This document shows, one piece after another, positions 11,101 to 20,134 of a stretch of DNA of 25,836 nucleotides (within the stretch, counting starts at the first letter, position 1; each line of letters begins with the position of its first letter). The DNA comes from Ettlia oleoabundans (taxonomy: Eukaryota; Chlorophyta; Chlorophyceae; Chlamydomonadales). The translations under genes and the position numbers were made by a program. The notes below the pieces were generated by a model that saw only the letters and a list, made by a program, of their open reading frames with translations, searched no databases and was not told the DNA's origin. The stretch is from positions 1 to 25,836 of the forward strand of contig JAAMXP010002015.1 of NCBI GenBank assembly GCA_019693395.1, in the 5' to 3' direction.

Positions 11101-12024
11101 GCTCCCTTGCCTGGCACCCTCTGAGTGACTGCACCGACCTGGCACCTCGCACTTTGGCCGGTCCTCTTTGCTGCTGCCATATGCCTTGTAACAGGCAGGG
11201 CGTGGACAGCCTGGGTCTGCACACTTGTAGACTTTGGCATTGGCATACCCCAGCTTGATGGTGATATTGCGCTCCAGTTCGTTTTTAAAGCGAACCTGGC
11301 ACGGATTGCGGCACAAACGAAGGACTAGCAGGCTGTGAGGGCAAGAGGGCTGCCAGTCACACTGACCAGGGTGGCGCAAGCTGCGCTGCCAACAGAGCTG
11401 CTAAGCAAACTACTATATATATGCCATATGTGCTGCGCAGGCACCAGGCAAGAAGCTGCATAAGCACTGCGCACCGTCTGCACGCCTGAAATGGCCTTCA
11501 CCACCGTCGACTTGCCGTGGGCCACATGACCAATTGTGCCTGCGCATCGGCCCGACCAGGCGCAACACACCCACTTGCTTGGAATACAGTCGATAGTAGC
11601 TAAGTTTACACCTGCCAATTCTATCGCCTCACTGCGCTGCTGTGCATAGCAAGTCCTGGACGCAGTGCTGGCAGGCACAAGGCGCCGCCGTAAGCGCTTG
11701 TGCTGCCACCAACTCTTGAGAACCGCCATTTCAGGGCCCGGCGCCCCCACCCACCACCGCCAAGTAAGAGCAGCTCTTACGCGCAATCAGCAATCCTTCA
11801 ATTGCCCTCCCAGGGCCGTTCTCACCAATATTAATCGTGGCCTGGCGAGAGATGACCTCGGGCGACAGCGGCGTCAACTTGGTGACATCCAAGGTGCTCA
11901 GGTCCTGCAGTTGCCGATGCACGGGGCATGGTTAACGGCGACCGCGACCTCAATAGCAGTGACACAAGTGCAAACGCAGGGGTGCACATGCCTGCTCCAT
12001 GAGCCCTTTTCCTTTGCCAGCCAT
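8116..12024 (-). CDS. EIF2G: Translation initiation factor eIF2 gamma subunit
   Basis: The GTPase subunit of eIF2, which binds GTP and initiator Met-tRNA and delivers it to the 40S ribosome. Exons: 12024-11992, 11904-11826, 11539-11475, 11295-11139, 10846-10632, 10352-10155, 9837-9748, 9261-9049, 8763-8650, 8456-8382, 8262-8116; 1386 nt, 461 aa (human 472). G1 is GHVAHGKST (41-49), G3 DCPGH (128-132), G4 NKVD (184-187), followed by SAQLKYN. A zinc-knuckle-like insert has Cys 84, 89, 94 and 108 in a [18 protein letters not shown] context, as in plant eIF2-gamma. Domain II and III motifs follow: [37 protein letters not shown] and WRLIGWGQI. The N terminus [32 protein letters not shown] fits the family; its junction needs a GC donor. 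Almost no doubt about identity. Confidence 0.98.
8775..8863 (+). repeat. G-rich tract inside eIF2-gamma intron
   Basis: The eighth intron (8764-9048) carries many runs of three to five G on the + strand (C-rich in the transcript). The pattern GGGTTGGGTTGGG and the later GGGGGTGGGGTGG could form a G-quadruplex in the non-template strand, or act as a C-rich pyrimidine tract in the pre-mRNA. Confidence 0.7.
9579..9607 (+). repeat. (GGCA)n microsatellite in eIF2-gamma intron
   Basis: About six GGCA units in a row, with one GGCT variant, lie in the intron between the exons at 9837-9748 and 9261-9049. A similar short CAGG run occurs in the SYF1 intron near 25061-25081. Confidence 0.75.
11905..11991 (-). 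other. GC-AG intron, eIF2-gamma (first)
   Basis: The donor is GAGCAG|GCATGT and the acceptor AACTGCAG|GACCTG, both phase 0, 87 nt. Splicing gives [12 protein letters not shown], matching (R)QDLTTLDVTKL of other eIF2-gamma proteins. The alternative GT (GGCAT|GTGCAC) is phase 1 and cannot join this acceptor. An N terminus starting within the second exon is possible but would be shorter than usual. Confidence 0.7.
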
Positions 12025-12097
12025 GATGGCTATCCGTCAAATGCACCCTAGCAGTGGATCGGCAGGCTGTGTTCAGGCTGGGCGGAGCAACTAAACT

Positions 12098-13195
12098 ATG
12101 AGCCGATTGTGCGGAGCAGCTGCCCGTTGGAAGTTTACGATGACGGATCAAGTTTAACCCACAGATGGCAGGTGTGCAATATTTTCCAGCGGTCTGGGAC
12201 CCAGGCATGCTGCGTGCTGAGCCTTTGCAGCGGCAGCTTCAACTTCAATGGTTCAACATCGACAGCACGTGCTCGCTGTTCCCTTCGTACTCCGCCGGGC
12301 CCCTGGTGATGCCAGCACATCCCTACCTTCTTCGTCAGGATGTTTGATTTCCAGGGAACGGGCTTCTCTCGCATTCGGGCGAAACTTTACGGTCTAGATA
12401 GCGCTGAGCGTGGCATATTCCTGCCATTCTGGTTTCATTTGCTTGCTTTCCGGGGCTGCTACCTCCTCTGGGAGGGTACGGTCTCTGCTGGGCGGACAAA
12501 AATAACGTTTGACGGCCTGGTGCTTCAAACAGTCGGGCCTTGCCCTGAAAAGTAATTGTACCTGCCGATCGCTTCTCCGAACAATGTCTTACACAGCGCT
12601 AGCGCATTTGTGTTTGGGGTTTTGCGCCGCAAAATATGCGGCCGACACAACGTCTCGCGGGGCCTGGGCCGCCGCCTTACTGCCACACGCCTTCTCCTCA
12701 ATCAGAGGTTTGCGCGCGGGCCGGAGCTGTTGGTGTGAAAGACGTGCCTATTGGGCTGCCGGGCCTCAAACTCAAATTCAAACTGCCCTGGCACGGGAGA
12801 CGCTTGCTTACTCAGGCATGTTTGCCTGCCGCCTATGTGGGCATACTAGGAATCATGATTGTGATGAAACATGCTACATATGGTAACCCATTCCCGCATG
12901 GATCTTTATGCGCATACCACAGTTGAGCAATGGGCTTACGACATTGCAAGGCTGATGGGAGGGTACCCACCGGGTGCCGCTGTCAACCTGGACGGCATTG
13001 GCATCACCTTGCAGCCCAGCAACCATGCCTTCGGCATCGTGAACTGTTTTGGTTTGACTCGTCTCAAACTGCACAGACCGCAGGGAGACTTGTATTGCTC
13101 ATGCACCAGTTGATTGTCTGCTGGTGGAGCGTTACAACTTCCTGCGCCGCGTGTTACAAGCATGGGCACGGTTCAAGGGGCTCTCTGGATGGTGA
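12098..13195 (+). CDS. Possible multi-exon gene of unknown function
   Basis: This stretch lies between the eIF2-gamma start and the UVR8 stop, which are both on the other strand. I could not build a full exon chain. Coding-like pieces on the + strand are 12165-12340 (MAGVQYFPAVWDPG, LQLQWFNIDSTC), about 12895-13080 (DLYAHTTVEQWAYDIARL, then AVNLDGIGITLQ) and about 13090-13195 (CLLVERYNFLRRVLQAWARF). The middle piece looks like the AlNLDGGGS region of phosphodiester glycosidases (NAGPA family), with GGG changed to GIG, but this is a short local likeness. The last piece ends at a stop that overlaps a good donor (GGATG|GTGAGT), so the gene may go on. Real gene likely; function unknown. Confidence 0.35.
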
Positions 13196-13387
13196 GTGAA
13201 GCCGGTGAAGGGGAGGGCGAGCAGAAAACAGAGCAGCTCGACGGAAGGTTGCAAACAACGCTGAGCAACAAGTAGAAATAGACGTACATACGAGACGGAC
13301 AGGTGAAGGCCAGGGAATGCAACATCACACTACCATAGCACCACAAATGGATTCCAGGTATTCCAGGAGCAAAAGAGCGGGGCTTGA

Positions 13388-13416
13388 GTCAGACCTTCTT
13401 CTAGTCAGACCTTCTG
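13388..13416. repeat. Short tandem direct repeat at the UVR8 stop codon
   Basis: The sequence AGTCAGACCTTCT occurs twice, at about 13387-13399 and 13403-13415. The right-hand copy contains the UVR8 stop codon (complement of 13405-13407) and its last codons; the left copy lies just past the stop. It looks like a small tandem duplication or slip event. Confidence 0.7.
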
Positions 13417-15885
13417 CCGCTTGGCATCTTGTACAGCCTCCGCCTGCGGCACCGTGGCAGCCTGTGGCACTTCGTCCGTGCCAGGCGCGCTGTCCGGGAC
13501 AACGGCGTAACGGTCGCTCGGGGCCACGCCGTACATGACAGCTGCAGGAGCGTGAGGCGAAGCAGGCAGTAGAATGCTGTTGAATGGGGGCTTCTGTTAA
13601 GTAGGCAAGCTGGCACACAAAACACAAGAAACAAGCAAGACCTTCTATCCTTTAGCATGCTTGATACTACCAGCATACACATGGTGCGTTACCTGGGCGT
13701 GCCTCCCTTGTGAAAGCGGTTGTATTGATGCTGCCACGTTTCAAGGCTGTCAGTTCCAACGGCGAGTTGCTGTCCTGCATGCCGCTGTGCCCCAGCTGCA
13801 AACACAGTGGGGAAGGCACAAGTGGCAAGCGAGCAGAGGTCCGTGTGTCAACTTGGGTAAAAATTGGGAATGGCAGGCAAGGGAGCACCTGCTCCGGCAT
13901 GGAAGATGTGCGGAAGCTGCGTGCTCACCTGCCCATTCACATTCCTGCCCCAGGAGTAGAACTTGCCGCTGTTGGTGACCGCCAGGGTGTGCTTCCAGCC
14001 GCTTTTTAGCTGCACAACGCGCTCCCCTGCCAACGCCTGCAGCCAGAAAGCAGTATAGCAAGTTGAAGCATGCTTGTTGAGAGCACACAGCGACCGGGAA
14101 ATGAAGGGAGTAGCTCTATTACAGGTGTGCCTGACCCAGCTCTTTTACACCCCTGCAATGACTGCCACCGGCGCCTCCCACCCCACCTGCACTTGCTGTG
14201 GCTCCACCACGTCTTCATTGCTGCCCACGCCACACTGCCCAAACTTGTTCCAGCCGCAGGCAAAAAGTCGGCCATCACGATCGGCTGCAAGCGTGTGCCG
14301 CCAGCCACCCGCCACCAGCGCAACATACTGCACCGCCTCTACCCGCTTTGGCACGTACTGGTCCCTGCCAGAAAGGATAGGGCAGCACAACAGCAACACA
14401 GTGTAAAGGTTGAAGCCCACACGATTGAACGAAGGCAGGCGTGCTTAATGATGCGCCATGCACCTGGGCGACTGCTTGTTCTCCAGCTGCTAACCTGCTT
14501 GCTGGCTGTAGCTGTGTAACTCACTTTCGGTCGCCATGCATAAGCTGCGCGTAGGCGCCCCAGCCCCAGGTGTACATAGCGCCGGCCTCGTCCACGGCGA
14601 TGCTGCACCGCAAACAAAGCATTCATGACCCACACGATGGGGCCAGGGGTAGGGTAGGGGCGAGAGTGGGGAAAGTACTATGTGAGCATCTGCATCTGGT
14701 GGATACATATTGAGCCGCAGTGGGCACCAATGCAGCTTCCTCAGGGTCCCTATGCAGTGCATAGCAGCATGCTGAGGCAGAGTTGCAAGTCGTGCCAGCA
14801 ATGCGTGATGACAGCGACATTCCAGGTAGCCTGTGCCACATCAGATATGACGCACCTGTGCCGCCAGCCGCAAGCCACCTGAGACACTTTGATGCCCTCC
14901 AGTCCCTGGGACAGGGTGGGCAGGTGTCGGTCCTGGCTCTCACCATCACCAATGTTGCCATATCGGCCCCAACCCCAGCAGTACACCTCGCCAGTAGAGG
15001 TCACGCACATCGAATGCTCCGCCCCGCAAGCCACTTGTAGCACGTGCTTGCCCTGCAGCAGCCGTAGCAGAGCAGCAGCGCCAACAAGGGGACTGTGGTC
15101 AATCCAACGCGAATTGGACTTGCTTCTAAGAAACTGTCTCTTGCAAAAATTGCTAAAACTGCCATTATGCCAGCAGGGCAGACAACTGCGCAGCTACCTC
15201 TTGTTACCAGCCTATCGTTCTGCAAATGTGCAAGTGTCTCAGTGCAGCCCCAGCACCCACAAGCAAAGGCAAACCTGGAGGGCCGTGACCAACTGCGGCG
15301 CCAGGCAGTCCTGAATGCTGCCCAGCCCGCACTGCCCGTTCTGGTTGCGCCCAAAAGCGTACAGCTCCCCAGCTGCGGTGGCCACCAAGGTGTGGGTGTC
15401 CCCGCAAGCCACACTGGCCACCTCCTTGCCTGCCAATGTGGGCAGGGGGTATGGGATGAACACATCTTTGACGTCGCCGGTGCCCAGCCGCCCAAAGTCC
15501 CCCCATCCCCAGCTGTAGACCTGCTTTTCGCTGCCAGCAACTGCCAGCGAGTATTCTGCGCCGCAGTGCACGGTGGTGACGCCGCGGTGCATCAGGCTGA
15601 ATACCGCCTGCGGCTCCTGCCGGTCCTCGGCATCACCATGGCCCAGCTGACCGTCCTCGCCACGCCCCCAGCTTAGCACCATGCTGCCTGAAGAAGTACC
15701 TGCAAGGCGGACAGTAGGAGAGACAGGCTTGACAGCTGGGGTAGCGAGGCGGGGGTGACAGCACGCGGCGCCGTAGCGCACCCCAGGCTGCCTGCTGCCG
15801 GTCGTACCGCCTGATACTCACTGATCAACGCTAAGCTGTGAGAACTCCCGCAAGCCAGCCCGATGACCTCAGGCTGCTGCGCCAT
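13405..15885 (-). CDS. UVR8: UV-B photoreceptor UVR8, RCC1-repeat beta-propeller
   Basis: UVR8 dimers absorb UV-B through tryptophans, fall apart and bind the COP1 ubiquitin ligase to switch on UV protection genes. Exons: 15885-15822, 15699-15275, 15052-14856, 14602-14525, 14364-14187, 14036-13929, 13795-13693, 13541-13405; 1290 nt, 429 aa (Arabidopsis 440). Seven RCC1 repeats include SWGRGEDGQLGHGDAEDR, YSWGWGDFGRLGTGD and YCWGWGRYGNIGDG. The light-sensing triad is kept: Trp 226 (GWRHS), Trp 276 (GWRHT) and Trp 328 (GWKHT), matching W233, W285 and W337. The C-terminal tail has DRYAVVPD with Val 399-Pro 400, the COP1-binding VP motif (V410-P411), and ends in a basic KRQKV. Arg 338 of the plant protein is Lys 329 here. 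The ATG at 15885 is preceded by in-frame stop TAG. This is a true UVR8, not just any RCC1 protein. Confidence 0.96.
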
Positions 15886-16470
15886 CGTTAAGGTGAGGTT
15901 TTCAGGGTATAGTGGGCGCGATGCAGGAGCGAGCTGCACTATCTACCCTTGACGGGGCAGAAGGACCCCGCCACGAGCTGCAGGGCGCCGAGCCCTGCTG
16001 CTGCGAGCAAGAGTTCTCCGGTGCACGGGATAAGGGGCAGGGCCCAAACACTCGAAGATAACCAATTATGGCCTGCTTTTCCCAAGCACGCAAGCGGTAC
16101 ACCATGCAAAGCGCGGCAGGATTGAGTTTTGTCCTTTCTACCCAGCTGCTGACCACTGAAGTGGGATGGAGCGCTGCCGGAGATTTGCCCAGAAATGGAG
16201 GGAGGATAGCAACAAGTGCGAGTTGATCATGAGTATTGCATTAGAAAAGATACAAGATGGGGTACGAGCCAGCAGAAGCACATGGGAGCAAGCGGGCAAG
16301 AGCAGAAGGGGGAAGGAGCAAGCAACGGAACCAGAACCGAAGCGAGTTTACGGCCAGGCAGCCTAGAAAAGTTGGTCAACAAAGGAAGTCAAGCGCAAGT
16401 AAACATCCATAGCAGAGCTCATGCATGGTAATCAGGTCAAACAGCCATGGATCTTCCAGGTGCTCATGGG
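15886..16470. other. Intergenic: UVR8 upstream region and RPB5 3' region
   Basis: About 585 bases with no supported gene between two minus-strand genes. Open frames here on both strands are short and have no family features. The UVR8 promoter must lie in the lower part. I did not see a clear TATA box or an HY5-type ACGT core close to the start. Confidence 0.5.
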
Positions 16471-18044
16471 TCAGACACATAGGCGGTAAGTAACCTGCAC
16501 CGCAAAAAAGTGCACACAGATGCACTGGTCAGCAGCTACCATTTAGGCTACCAAAGCCCCATGCACATAACACGACAATAGTACTTCCTGCACATGCGTG
16601 CTCAGCATGCACCAACGAGAAATGCTCAACGCCAGGGAACCCATCTTGCACAGGTGGTGTACAAGTCACAGCAGCAGCATGCTGGCACAGCAGGGCTGCA
16701 GCTCACATATCGGCCTGCAAATAAAGAAAATTGTTGTTTTTCGTCAATGAACAACATAGAGGTGCAGGTAAAACTACAACTGAAGCTCACTCACTGAAAG
16801 ACACCCAAGCTAATGATGAGCAAGAAAGTACAATAGTGTTAAGAAATATTCTGCCGCCCACCACTGTTCCAACCACGCCAGACAGCCACCCACCTGCTGT
16901 CTCCGACGGTCGTACTATACGGACCACCTGGCCGCGTGTCATGCCAAAATATCGTGCCACCGGGTCGCTGAACTGGATTCGCGGCAACTGTGTGTCCTTC
17001 ACCTGCAGCATGAGCCGTGTTTGAGGCGCAGATGCAAGCATTTCATCTTCAGCAGCAATGGCCGACAACCGCGTTTATGCCAGGCAATGTTTATTATGTA
17101 TTTATTATGTAAAGGCGCAAGGCTCAGCAATGACTTTGTGTTGGGAAAATTATTGGAGAGGGTGCGTGGACGGGCATCCTTGTATGCAGTCAACACAAGT
17201 CAAAAGAGACCTGACTAGCTGTTGCTAGTATCATCATCAAATGGTAATCCCCGCAATGCTGCCTACCCCACCTTGTAGCGGTCCAGCAGTGTCTGCTTCT
17301 CCTCTCGCATCAGGATGCGATGCTGTGGCACCAGCGTGTGTTTCGTGATGTTGACCAACAGCTCCGCCTCCTGGAACAGCTCAATGTAGTATTTGGGGGC
17401 CATTTCCGAAAGGCACTGCTTGGCAAAGGGCGTCATGTTGGCCTGGGTGACCATGATGGCACGCTGCACACCCTCGTTTCGCATCCGCTCCGCAAATAAC
17501 TTGATGGTTTTTACGCCAACCTTGACCTCGTCAGGAAAAAACACAAATATCTGTTCTGTAGGGTCGTCCTGCAGCGAGCAATGGAGGCAGCGTTCAACCA
17601 GTGGGGTGTGGCATGGCAGCAAGCAGGTGAGTTGAAGCGAGGCAGTAGCAAAGTTGCGCCTGTTGAAGCTACAAGGCACTGTGGACCCATTACTGCCTTC
17701 CCGGTTGCTTTGAGACCAGCATGAAATGATGGCTTACCATTTTTGAGGCCATGATGGTTAAATCTTCGCGCCGAACTTCGGGCCCAAACTTGTCCATGAA
17801 TGATTCTCGTGACGCGTCCCGCTCGTCCTGCAGCAGAGCGCCATATTTAACTGGTAGAAGGTCATGCCTGACAAGTCAAGTAGCTTTCTACGGTTAGGGA
17901 TGCTGAAACCAACCGCGCAAACACGAGCAAATACAGAGCAAACAGGAGCAAACGGCTGACAGCCACCTCAGTGATCAAGTAGCCCCTGTCTGCCAGCATT
18001 TCTAAGCATGTCTTGCGTATCCGGTACATGCGTTGGGCAAAGTC
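16471..18044 (-). CDS. RPB5: RNA polymerases I/II/III shared subunit RPB5 (RPABC1)
   Basis: A common subunit of the three nuclear RNA polymerases; its jaw domain sits at the DNA entry. Exons: 18044-17967, 17827-17738, 17568-17272, 17002-16894, 16714-16707, 16494-16471, giving 201 codons, plus an unresolved 5' exon that carries the start. Family signs: [92 protein letters not shown], then GRY-VTYRLCV and stop, matching the SETAGRY-TYRL end of the family. The ATG may be at 18309-18307, directly followed by a donor (ATG|GTGCGG), which would make the protein [13 protein letters not shown] and 202 aa (human 210). Other in-frame ATGs between 18309 and 18100 cannot be ruled out. The 8-nt exon is unusual. 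Confidence 0.95.
16707..16714 (-). other. 8-nt microexon of RPB5
   Basis: The acceptor is TTTGCAG|GCCGATAT and the donor GATAT|GTGAGC. With one base from the preceding exon it encodes Gly-Arg-Tyr of the invariant SETAGRY motif. The next exon (16494-16471) starts VTYRLCV-stop in phase 0. Without it the reading frame and the conserved motif are lost. Confidence 0.85.
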
Positions 18045-18309
18045 CTGCAAACCAGGAGGCAATGGGTGCGCAGCAGGAAGGTGGATACGGTTGCTAGCGG
18101 CAGGTTTCCAGACAGCAGCAGATGGCGGCAGGCAGTTCTGCAGGCGACACTGCGTAGCATGATTCGCGCCACGCCATCGGGACCTCCGCGGCAATGACCA
18201 GCTCGTTAGTGCAATTCAGGCAAGGTAGGCCGCTGGTGATGCAGTGCTGGTAAGCAGTGCTGGCGACCCAACGAGGCCCAGCGTAGCATTGTTCCAGGCA
18301 CCGCACCAT

Positions 18310-18938
18310 ATTTCGTCAGCTTCCTCTTCCTCCCCTCCAATATGATGCGCCGCCGTGCAACTCAAGCGCGGGGGTGGGGGGGGGCCGGGGGTGGGGGGAG
18401 GGTGTCAGAACTGTTTAGACGAGTTCGAAGCAAGCGCCAGGAGACACGCGCGAAAGTATGGAAACTGCTGTCTTTAGGCGGTACGCCCCAAGGCACTCGT
18501 ACTGCTCTGAGCTGTCCAAGCTTGCATCGTGGTTGCGGAGGTCGCTAGGGCCTCAGACAAAGACTTTAGCCCCAAATAATCGATTAACAAATGTCGACAG
18601 CCTTCTTAAAGTCTATCCGGCGAGGGGAGCCGGAGGTGGGTCGGTTGGCAGTGCTCCTGGTGTCCCAACCGCCATGCTGATACCTTCTTGTTATTGCAAT
18701 AGGAACCTCCTTGCCCGGACAGCGGCGGGGATTGGGAGCGGCGGCGGCAGGGAGCGATACCCGCACCGTCTGGTGCGCTGCCGTACAGATAGAGACCCTT
18801 GAATTTTGTGTACCACTACATGCCGTTGTACACCAGTGCTGCAGTCAAACACTCATGGTTGCTAGACTGCATCTGCTGTACTGACTAACAACCCTGCCAT
18901 TTGACCGTTGCTGGTACGCGTGCAACGTGGCTGCTGCC
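18310..18938. other. Intergenic: upstream of RPB5 (-) and of the ankyrin locus (+)
   Basis: About 630 bases between divergent loci. It contains a strong G-run tract at 18370-18402 (runs of 4 to 9 G on the + strand). I see no convincing coding exon. Confidence 0.5.
18370..18402 (+). repeat. G-run tract upstream of RPB5
   Basis: Runs of G of length 4 to 9 separated by single T, CC or A, able in principle to form a G-quadruplex. It lies about 60 nt upstream of the probable RPB5 start, on the non-template side for the ankyrin locus. Confidence 0.7.
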
Positions 18939-19960
18939 ATGGCAGGGTATGAGCAGGTCACCGTGAGGCTTGGTGGAGCGTGTAGAACCCGGGAAGGAGG
19001 AGGCGGCAGCACAATAGGAGCAAATGATGCGCGCCAGGACGGTCCACTGCACTGGGCTTGTTACAAGGGCATGGCAAAGGCAGTGGAGGTCCTGGCATGT
19101 ACAAGAGCCCGCAAGGACTGGGCTCTTCAGCCAGCTAGGCGATGTGGGTAATTCCCGCCTTCACCTGGCTAGTATCAGCGGGAGCGTGGAAGCGGTCAAG
19201 GCTGTGCTGTATCATGGCTGCAATGCCGGGCCTGTTGCGCAATGATAACACCCCTGCCAGCCTAGCCACAACTGTCAGCTGCCTGCAGCTGCTCAACAGC
19301 CGGGCAGAGGGAGGGCAGTCTGCCATGCAGCGTTTATAGGCAGAGATGGATGCTGTCGCGGCTGTCAGAAGGCCTGCCGAGGAAGGGAGTAGCAAGAGCT
19401 TGAGGATCAACGAGAATGCAGGAGGAGAAAGATAGGGAAGATAGGAGACAGAGGGAGGTAGCGGAGGCTGCTCGGGGGGCAGCAAAGGAGGCGCTAGCTG
19501 CCGAGCGAGCGCAGGAGGATGAGCAGCGGCAGGCAGAGGCACCGCTGCGGCAGCCGCCGCTGAGGACGAGTTTGTTGCAGCGGAGGCAGCCGCTGACACA
19601 GCGAAGGAATCCAAAAAAAAGAAAACCAGCAGCCGGGCCAATGTTGCCAAGCAGCCAACCAGCCAAGGCAGCAGGCCAGCAAAAAGGCTGGGGCATCTGT
19701 GTGGCACGCAGGTTTCAATGCATCACAGCCAGTCAGCCTTGTATCAAGCGGCTGGCGGGAACTGCTGCCACACTCTGTTCAGGAGCAGCGCAGCGGGCAG
19801 TGCGCTTGCTGCCCAATAGCCACGGCTGCACAACAGCGGGTGCTGGGCCCGCAGCGGGGCCGAGCACTGCCCCCCAGAGGTACTATGGCAGCAGTAGCGC
19901 AACACAACACGGCAGGGACCAAAAGGGCCACTGGCAGACTTGCATCTCGGCTCACCACAG
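18939..19960 (+). pseudogene. Ankyrin-repeat locus with broken reading frame
   Basis: An ankyrin repeat (DGPLHWACYKGMAKAVEVL) starts in the frame of the ATG at 18939. A second (SRLHLASISGSVEAVKAVL) is in another frame, and a third, weaker one (NDNTPASLATTVSCLQLLNSR) in yet another. After these come a charged coiled-coil-like stretch (MQEEKDREDRRQREVAEAAR, about 19416) and a Lys-rich part (KESKKKKTSSR, about 19608) again in different frames. The gaps between frames are too short for introns of the size seen elsewhere here and lack good splice sites. I take it as a decayed gene. Assembly errors or tiny introns are possible. Ankyrin repeats bind other proteins, so no function can be given. Confidence 0.5.
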
Positions 19961-20134
19961 GCACCTAGCAAAGGCTGGGAGATCATAGATTGGCCAAGCA
20001 GTGCTTGCAGTGTTGGTGTTCGAGGCTAACACACCTACAAACGTACATTGGTACAACATGCGAAAAGAGAACACATAATAATCTGGCTATACCTATCTCG
20101 AGTCGTAACAAAACAATGATCAACGAGGAAGCAA

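Noticed and set aside
12340..12555. Open frame MFDFQGTGFSRIRAKLYG and on as a separate small gene
   Set aside because: No family likeness, no clear start context, and it lies inside the unresolved + strand locus; it could be intron.
13405..15885. A generic RCC1 or RCC1-like exchange factor
   Set aside because: The GWRH-type motifs with all three sensor tryptophans and the C-terminal RYAVVPD identify UVR8.
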